Below are positions 63,001 through 64,000 of a DNA stretch of 64,000 nucleotides, in pieces. The stretch covers positions 5,580,001 to 5,644,000 of the forward strand of contig JAGPNK010000001.1 in the NCBI GenBank assembly GCA_020746835.1, written 5' to 3'. Each line of letters opens with the position of its first letter. The first letter of the stretch is position 1. A program made the translations under genes and the position numbers. The notes under the pieces were generated by a model that made no database searches, was not told where the DNA came from, and saw only the letters and a list, made by a program, of their open reading frames with translations. The stretch comes from Stachybotrys elegans. Its lineage: Eukaryota; Ascomycota; Sordariomycetes; Hypocreales; Stachybotryaceae.

Positions 63001-64000
63001 CACAATCATGTTAATCACCGGTCCAACGACGTCCCGGATGTCGTCAATGGGGGCGTCACGAGCCGAGGTGAGGTAGCCGAAGCACACCTCCTCAGAGGCA
63101 GTGTACAAGCGCAACGTCAGAGCCCACGCCGTATAGATGGCGTTGACAATTGTGACGCCCCGGTCGTCGCAAAGTTTCTGTAGTTCTGTCAGTTCGTCAA
63201 AGGTGACTCTCACATACCTCAGCTCCTTCGACTCCACCACGTTGGCATCGTCAAGCACGGGGAAATGGCAGGGCTCAACTCCAGTGAGGTATGACTTCCA
63301 AAAGTCAATGCCCTCACTCACCGGCTGCTCCTGGAGATGCTTGATGTAGTTGCGGTACAGCGGACCAGGACCCGGCCGGAGCGAGCCGTCGTAAGCCAGG
63401 GCAAGGTCCCGGAAAACAATTGACAATGACGTTCCATCCATAATGACGTGGCTAATGTCGAGTCTGCAGAAGACCTTGCCCGTCTTCGAAGTGCAAATGG
63501 TGAAGCGGTGTAGCAGCTGCGCGTTATCTTGCGCGTGCATTGGTGGTGCGCTGAGCGCAGTGATGGCTTCATCATCATTGTCGGACTGAAGACTCAGGAT
63601 TGAGCTGTCGGCGTGCTTGAGGACGACTTGGTCGTAGAGAGAATCCTGCTTGCTGACACTCTCAATGAAGATGGTCCGCAAGACTGGGTGGTACTCAATC
63701 ATTCGCCTCCAGGCATCTGCGAGTCGCAAAGGGTCTACGACTCCTGTGCTCCTCAGCTTCACCTCATGCAGCGTATACGCGGCATAGAAGGCGCTGTTCT
63801 TGGTAGTGCTGACCAAAAGACCCGACTGCATGGGAGAGCAAGGGTAAGCGTCCTCGACAAGCTCAACAGCCATGATGCCGGCAGCGGGAAGCTTCTCCGA
63901 CATCATCGTCTCCAGACGGTCATACGTGAGGGAGAGAAGCGGGAAGTCGCTCAAGGTTGGCTCGGGGGCCTTGGCGCACAGCTGCTCAATCATGCTATTG
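44887..64000 (-). CDS. non-ribosomal peptide synthetase, N-terminus beyond the window
   Basis: More than 6,370 aa in one uninterrupted frame; the stop TAA is at 44887-44889. The frame stays open to the right edge, and the first ATG (63993) lies just before a condensation domain, so it is not the true start. Domain order N to C: C1-A1-T1, C2-A2-T2-E1, C3-A3-T3, C4-A4-T4-E2, C5, an A-less Ser/Arg-rich linker, T5, C6. Carrier motifs are LGGDSIGAM, LGGDSISAM, LGGDSVGAM, MGGDSIGAM and LGGDSIIAM. All four A domains keep SGSTG/SGTTG, YGPSE-type and GKLDR motifs; both E domains keep HHLVIDVVSW. No thioesterase, reductase or methyltransferase domain is present. The enzyme makes a peptide of at least four residues in the visible part with at least two D-residues, released by C6, probably by cyclisation or chain transfer. 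The absence of introns over 19 kb is normal for such genes. Confidence 0.95.
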   Translation of the reverse strand, partial: NSMIEQLCAKAPEPTLSDFPLLSLTYDRLETMMSEKLPAAGIMAVELVEDAYPCSPMQSGLLVSTTKNSAFYAAYTLHEVKLRSTGVVDPLRLADAWRRMIEYHPVLRTIFIESVSKQDSLYDQVVLKHADSSILSLQSDNDDEAITALSAPPMHAQDNAQLLHRFTICTSKTGKVFCRLDISHVIMDGTSLSIVFRDLALAYDGSLRPGPGPLYRNYIKHLQEQPVSEGIDFWKSYLTGVEPCHFPVLDDANVVESKELRYVRVTFDELTELQKLCDDRGVTIVNAIYTAWALTLRLYTASEEVCFGYLTSARDAPIDDIRDVVGPVINMIVCRVNVSNSTSLGEIMASVQKDYLDSLAYRHISLAEVQHALQLSSTALFNTALSYRKLPPPSENPPNVLFEECRPTYDPDEYNVSINIEAGETDMAIDLMYWTDTLSDGQASNVASTFTQALRNILHSCDSPVAGLDHVGDLHRQQLSRWNSEMPAPLEGCIHDFISRNTTLRPDAPAIASWDMNFTYSELDVASTKLAYHLQSLGVGPEVYVLVCFEKSAFTIVSMIAILKAGGVCVPLDPAHPDAALQLRAEDTGAPIALVSPTVAHRFTSLVQEIVRVDADLLQGISLPQEGSLPELTPRNACFVIYTSGSTGRPKGVILEHRGIATNAEYSGPLLGYHEDSRVLQFASYTFDNSLAEIFTTLIRGGCVCVPSDHERLNDLAGVIDRHQVTLADITPTVATFLQPSDVPSLQTLALGGEAVTTKCVDIWREHVSLNCCYGPSECSVNSTFSGDIAQPGKATNIGRAIGCVAWVVDPNDHNCLLPIGCIGELLIDGPIVSRGYLNLPEKTSQSFIAPPAWTEDKIKGAEEGRRLYKTGDLVRYDSDGTLMYLGRKDTQVKLNGQRIELGEIEHHIEQNLPEGSQTAVELVVKGGKRSLACFICLESDGSVPASHDESSILPIYESFRTKAKELEVVLSTKIPAYMVPTMWLPISTMPLTSSGKLNRRELRLQAQAIPDNLFSSYKLAAKSGRAPESGIEKTLCRLWASVLNIESQAIGVEDNFFKLGGDSIGAMRLVTLARAEEINLTVASIFQRSSLLDMAQSATALAKPSLSSIQPFSILAGTRTPAQLRAQVAAVSSIQAESIIDVYPCTPIQEGLMALSNKEPGAYVAQLIYRLPEGVDLDKFKRAWELVVQAEPVLRTRIVHTEELGFLQVVTDDVIEWSSVSSISELQESERRLPSHNGGKLVNYAIAGQTCFVWTIHHAIYDGWCLPLFLNKVKDCYAMETSKLVSGPSYASFIQYLSATSLERADEFWRSRLSDMAVQHFPRLPSPEYQANASSMMIHKTSMSRQPGSTITSATRIRAAWALTMSAYSAARDVVYWETLTGRDVPVMGIEEMLGPAMTTVPSRILLSASQKVSDLLEAVQSGSAETMQYQHAGIQRIKSLSPDAAIACGAQTLIAINSGSRATADAFWQEDHNEMAGTNFYTYPLMLSCHIDESELETVVHFDERVISEKQIHRVMAHFAHMLDSMSQTNLHKQVGELTMLSPTDVETLKAWNGNMPPLVNEQIHSLVEEQARTQPSTKISVDGWDMKLTYAELVSLSRRLASALQRHGIGSQSIVPLCFDKSALVVVSMLAVLQAGAAFVPIDPAHPDARISGILADTESTVMLCSPSHAERCGRFGPAVIPVSQESLNAMASEDAQLTATSSPSSAAYVIFTSGTTGKPKGTIVEHAAFCTGALAHAAAMGIDESSRVLQFASYTFDASIMEILSTLLQGGTVCIPSDTERNDIAGTINRMQVNWTLLTPSVAQLIQPSLVPNLKTLVLGGEAMSSAHISTWSSSSVQLMNAYGPSESSVVAAVNPCVTIASGPANIGHATGGLCWVTDAVDHDKLVPVGVTGELVLEGPILARGYLKNEQKTAEAFIVNPAWTKFFPLPVNAERRMYKTGDLVKLADDGTIVFQGRKDSQVKLRGQRLELSEIEHHLAADDAVQYGLAAIPSSGPCKKHLVAVLSLKGMKNCQSASSIQLIEKSAASSFLTGIRERVTKHLPSYMVPSKWIVINRFPLLPSGKLDRREIVNWVESMTEETHRMISDATEEAVVLDRQASDVELKLRAAIAKSLNLKVEKVPFNQSFLHLGGDSISAMKLIAVCRSSNLAITVPQVMQSKSIVELATHTTMVQEVVYAPEEVDKAFPLSPIQKLFFQYMGAGSTHFNQSVLLGVRSPLNATQLAMALETIIQTHSMLRARFSIADGVWSQRITNDVSDSYRLRTSSGVARTELSDLIGESQRAIDIFNGPLFVADLFDMADDGSQVVVFAAHHLVIDVVSWQIILQDLELLLTSKSTSLQKPLSFQTWNTLQHEQALNTSMEQVFHRIPMPSPDLGYWGMEDMPNVHGDAINEAFTIDPQTTSLLLGPCHASLQTDIVDVLIASMLCGFRQTFSDRLQTPPIFNEGHGREPWDNKTDLSRTVGWFTTLCPIYLPESIPMEADILDFVVWVKDFRRRIPGKGRPAFARSLLSEEETQKWPVEIAFNFLGQTQEIEDEESVFKTLGNDSMDSVNSLTDIGPSIPRLSLVEISASIVAGTLNFHYSINRHMKHQDAIGRWMATFRQYLHQAVEKLSHTQPEPTMADFSLLPMAFTGLSQLRSKLPQMGLSSLNDIEAVYPCSPVQQGIIFTQIKNPDCYAYSVKFEVKSTQPGTTVDEKRLAYAWQSVVQRHATLRTVFVASLTQEGAVDQVVLKKHAAKILQSSCGGEEVGLGVESALGMPEHEPPHRLTVCKTTSGRVFCLLEMSHAISDGTSMPILFRDLAMAYHGSLPPSNMSAYANYIAHLQAAPNTNSIGHWKEYLSGVEPCYFPTLNDGTTEPRALHAIDQNISNAAGLQQFCTDNGVTLSNVLQLAWALVLQAYTGLDDVCFGYLVSGRDVPVDGIDEAIGVFINMLVCRVILNPESPTGEVLSNLQAHLLKGMQHKHVSLADIQHETHTANAPLFNTAYSFQRRSVSKSMATGPLSFDISDAQDPSEYTITVNVEVWDSSAELQLCYWTDKISDSQAKNIASTFDQILTSILSSGPSTPVRDLDLLSQHCSHQLAYWNHAEPVSIERCVHHVIESNAQQKPATTPAVDAWDARMTYNELNAVAARIAQHLVSLGIQPGVYVPLCFEKSAWTVVAMLSVLKAGGAFVPLDPTHPPERISFLLQSINAKVVLCSPSLRNKFENSGIDIFAVGEESVALLDTTSEALVVQVSPHDPAYIIFTSGTTGLPKGTIIEHGAFTTAATAHAKAIKMTSTSRVLQFASHTFDASIMEILSTLLVGGCVCIPSDQDRLNDLAAVIDKFQINWTLLTPSVANVLKPGSVPSLKVLVTGGEAMSKDHITKWSKEASLVNAYGPSETSVIAATSTKVDEDGRVLNNEPACIGHAVGSRSWVVDPRNHNRLMPIGSIGELVVEGPIVARGYLDNEIKTREAFIQHPPWRAALKLAGDRTDRMYKTGDLVVYNSDGSLNYKARKDTQIKLNGQRIELGEIEHHVKVNLPTDVQSAVDLVIPQSKTSAKALAVFFTVAENVLGTGGNAVSELDNLLLHMSISIMTLADSLRSALKDALPSYMIPTIYIPVVKMPWTLAGKLDRSRLKAIVQSIPQQSLGAYKLALAGQKRRPATIMQKRLQKLWQKILGIDADSINIDDSFFRLGGDSVGAMKLVALARSDNIALTVINVFRYPKLSEMAKFCGELNDGGVAVVSPLSLLGDVASPTSLLDEVAALCGISQAQIQDVYPCSPLQEGLVALSLQQPGAYVAENIFKLPEDIDIARFKLAWQMTVDRVEILRARIINAKSSRFYQVVFQPRSLSWESAESLETATGNTTSIPGRNGGPLSRYTLVNEQGTGPKYFVWAVHHALYDAWSMPSMIKLVEDHYHQAAPMTSIVPFVSFARYLTDLNTQASNEFWKARLDGAAPTRFPSVSATDKPSGITLKRAVECGAGGLDMDITLPTIVRAAWALVVGSQTSSDDVVFGETLSGRDIALPGVSDVLGPTLTTVPTRIEIKREMSVRQFLKSIHDKAIEVIPYQHTGLQAIKRLGKHIAQACDFNNLLVIQSSEGAAEDNTLMQQVDDHTEENFFTYPLVVECSIEVQGLALTIHYHDTVITEWQMKSMIDQFGFVVQQLNTASRDPTIKVGELSLCGPKDVQVIREWNNFKFVHVEDAIPSLFSQVVSRLPDATAISAWDGELSYKALSGHATRMSKFLISKGLRHGSLVLCCMDKSLWTSISMLSVILSGGTIVPLDPSHPPARHTEIARDCQATIALCSPQHQERFSGWVNTIVPVNSSLFSDLISLETEYRHHVLPTVTSRDAAFVIYTSGSTGKPKGVVIEQYSFCTSSRAFMKTMNFEQSSRVFHFSSYAFDIGMGETFAAFTAGACLCVPSEEMRTGDLAGAMNDLGVTWAFLTPSVANILDPSSFQTLKTLVCGGEALTPETIKRWADRVELMNGYGPAECTIFSVSNTNVSQQKNHTIIGRGMEGGRTWIVDPRDHNYLTPLGCVGELLMEGPIVARGYLNDQKKTAESFIENPGWAHYFKDTGSQAPTRLYKTGDLVKYNPDGTLTFMGRKDFQVKLNGQRMELGEIEANLEGDQRIRHALVSLPKTGICKGRLVAVVSLRELIDTDASVVASNASTDCVPVSASQILAARQHISAIQDRLSEHLPPYMVPSTWLVVEAVPLMVSGKLDRTKVRSWIASMDMITYKEAACADESEVIEEPESPTGQLLRQIWASILRMPEEAMPINQSFISMGGDSIGAMQMMTRCRDHSIRLSMQEIIKSKSITDLAKLIDTEDRRSQPDSTEYEEQVNRPFSLSPIQQLFFNNSLDKEHGDRFNQSQLLEVRDPIQPQSFRQAIHALVERHSMLRSRFAKSQDGTWSQTISADINSSYSFRFHENVDECAMTSLISRSQNSISIQTGPLFAADAFQLSDGPLVLSLVAHHLVIDVVSWFSIIRDLEAYLKTASLDARKPFSFQSWCHAQAQHAKLSESTAGKLPFQPSNADLGFWGMLDKDNTYGDVARRSFVVSDPALTSLALGDGHAPLRTEPLDLFISAVLQSFGVTFAERDIPTLFNEGHGREVWDSSIDISQTVGWFTSLCPVRIAPDNLDDGIESIRRVKDVRRSIPDNGRPYFAHRYLTNSGQAEIGDDNAMEILFNYLGRTQQSSQEESLLSPFNFEPTEEQQQELSDVGSKTARLALFEISVSVTNEGIQFVFMYNKSMLHQDRISKWVSICKAVLEETISKLSQTTPAPTLSDIPLMPVNYAELQRLITKVLPASNIFSFEEVEDIYPCSPMQTGMLLSQLQDPARYLFHTVLEVQAAAGSPVNADKLAQACAQVVNHHAALRTIFINSVYRGGSFDQVVLKPRATNITILKCKEIQVMAKLNGRSLQKTNEGPGPALPYQITICQTPQGKVFMKLEMNHAVTDGASTALVMRDITRAYNNSLPDGDAPTYREYVKYTSSRPTDLSQAFWTTYLRGAQPTEFPRLTQESDTERSLESIALTFDRFSELHALCSATGVTFSSLMLVAWALTLRVYTRSEDICFGYLASGRDAPVENIEEIVGPFINMLVFRFHVSSGMPLKGLFHKAQEDYLASLPHQHYSLARVNHALGMAKKSFFNTAVSIQNSGSVDASSQETITFEPVEAHDPSEYAVTLNVNTARYDEGVVFRYWSDILSANQAEQLARTFSDLLDNFINNSEQDVSQLRLIDSPQPVSSRPLSPQAVALDTIMLQKMITETSKEAKRQLSHKPFRPRLSGGGRRRKGSSAVTSFVNSPVSEVGSSTRFSSSSKRPSIQIRRRESMSERLNSLWRRTLGLGDLMVTDHDSFFELGGDSIIAMSMVGSAREEDMPLNVADIFKNPTFGELLQCLLSRSGEDSETTSSDDETLLESLYSTKKDMMGVEEETYEPFSLIDRKDVDQFIREHVCPVVRVSRASIADVLPTTDFQALAIAGGMLESRWMLNHFYLDGSGPLDVSLLHESIINVVASYDILRTVFISYEERYLQVVLRHLQPDVRVYEDVEDIEDFTIDLERQHREEEPRLGESNVRFIIAKQSMSDRHRIFLRISHAQYDGVCFPAILNALKACYEGEPITPAPSYAKFVRAALGKINSDHYNYWRRLLKGASMTDIVSRGRQYMSMSPVQTLRQVVAVQSLASSNITSATIIKAAWSMVLAQVTGKSDVVFGHLISGRNVAGVSGIENIIGPCLNTVPVRVRFQPSWNVLQLLRHIQDQQVENMPYESLGFREIISKCTDWDADMTFSTVLQHQSMPQTGSLSIGSNSYRVGALAVEEDGADFSVITTPLDAASIEVCVTYAHDHMISQEFAEGLFDSLCRTITAFSTDLNASVTLN
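48190..52735 (-). other. NRPS module C4-A4-T4-E2
   Basis: C4 (IQDVYPCSPLQEGL; HHALYDAW) has Ala in place of the Gly after the catalytic Asp. A4 has FDIGMGE, AFLTPSV and NGYGPAECTIF; specificity residues D-I-G-F-V-G-G-I-F-K do not match a code I know. T4 has MGGDS rather than LGGDS but keeps the phosphopantetheine serine. E2 has AHHLVIDVVSW (49080-49120) and looks active. Confidence 0.8.
52840..56035 (-). other. NRPS module C3-A3-T3
   Basis: C3 (IEAVYPCSPVQQG; SHAISDG) follows an epimerase and should be D-residue accepting. A3 specificity residues read D-A-M-L-V-G-A-V-I-K, differing from A2 at one position only, so A2 and A3 probably use the same or very similar amino acids and may be duplicates. 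T3 is LGGDSVGAM near 52940-52975. Confidence 0.8.
56160..60590 (-). other. NRPS module C2-A2-T2-E1
   Basis: C2 starts IIDVYPCTPIQEGL and has HHAIYDGW. A2 has FDASIME, TLLTPSV and NAYGPSESSV; hand-read specificity residues D-A-M-L-V-G-A-V-V-K suggest an aliphatic or small hydrophobic amino acid. T2 has LGGDSISAM near 57576-57603. E1 begins AFPLSPIQKLFF and carries AHHLVIDVVSW (57027-57055), NEGHGRE and NFLGQ, so the residue should be converted to the D-form before transfer to C3. Confidence 0.8.
60680..63880 (-). other. NRPS module C1-A1-T1
   Basis: C1 (residues about 38-470) opens with VEDAYPCSPMQSG and has SHVIMDG at the HHxxxDG site. The preceding linker (EPTLSDFPLLSL) is the type that follows an epimerase in this protein, so an E domain probably lies just off the window and C1 would accept a D-residue. 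A1 (about 475-1000) has FDNSLAE, ADITPT and CCYGPSECSV. The hand-read specificity residues are D-N-A-D-A-G-C-V-N-K; I cannot assign the amino acid. T1 has LGGDSIGAM near 60800-60830. Confidence 0.8.

Noticed and set aside
47113..63349. Many 70-340-codon frames antisense to the NRPS
   Set aside because: They mirror the GC-rich codon pattern of the NRPS frame and contain no independent domain motifs.
1..64000. CRISPR arrays, rRNA genes or bacterial operons
   Set aside because: Spliceosomal introns throughout and no regularly spaced direct repeats; tRNA genes were not seen but could be missed by eye.

Overview
The window is nuclear DNA of a filamentous ascomycete (Pezizomycotina, probably Hypocreales). 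The support is: many genes with 45-70 nt GT...CTAAC/CTGAC...AG introns, a GPI-anchored Ser/Pro-rich wall protein, a Clr5-domain regulator, a fungal NLR with an alpha/beta-hydrolase head, a Dal5-type permease, a PL1 pectin/pectate lyase, and a >19 kb multimodular non-ribosomal peptide synthetase (NRPS). The species cannot be named from sequence alone. Exon models were built by hand from splice consensus and frame. Models described as closing in frame sum to a multiple of three.

Layout. 0-11.3 kb: a three-exon hypothetical gene (-), an SDR-type oxidoreductase, a GPI-anchored wall protein, a small secreted protein with a doubtful 3' end, a BCS1-like AAA ATPase, and a probably frameshifted membrane-protein gene. 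11.8-26.2 kb is an accessory block: an 11-exon NLR (alpha/beta hydrolase, DUF7708-like region, NACHT, C2H2 fingers), a 10-exon SNF2/Rad5-type helicase, a broken guanylate-kinase copy, a tiny membrane protein, and a Clr5 regulator whose 3' end is a diverged duplicate of the NLR finger tail. Copies of one dispersed repeat, some RIP-like, lie in and around this block. 27.6-33.1 kb: an unknown 566-aa protein and an ACS-family (Dal5-like) transporter. 33.1-41.2 kb is gene-poor: decayed coding remnants, more repeat copies, a relic of the Clr5 exon, and one intact gene for a secreted, probably Kex2-processed cysteine-rich protein.

41.2-64 kb: a pectin/pectate lyase (+), then, on the minus strand, a gene fusing a fumarylacetoacetate-hydrolase (FAH) domain to an alpha/beta hydrolase. 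It lies 332 nt downstream of the NRPS stop codon. The NRPS runs off the right edge. Its visible order is C-A-T / C-A-T-E / C-A-T / C-A-T-E / C-(no A)-T-C. It therefore activates at least four amino acids, epimerises at least two, and ends in an adenylation-free C-T-C tail, which suggests release by a terminal condensation domain rather than a thioesterase.

The points most worth following are the NRPS tail and its fusion-enzyme neighbour, the NLR with DNA-binding-type fingers, and the tail module shared between that NLR and a transcription-regulator gene.
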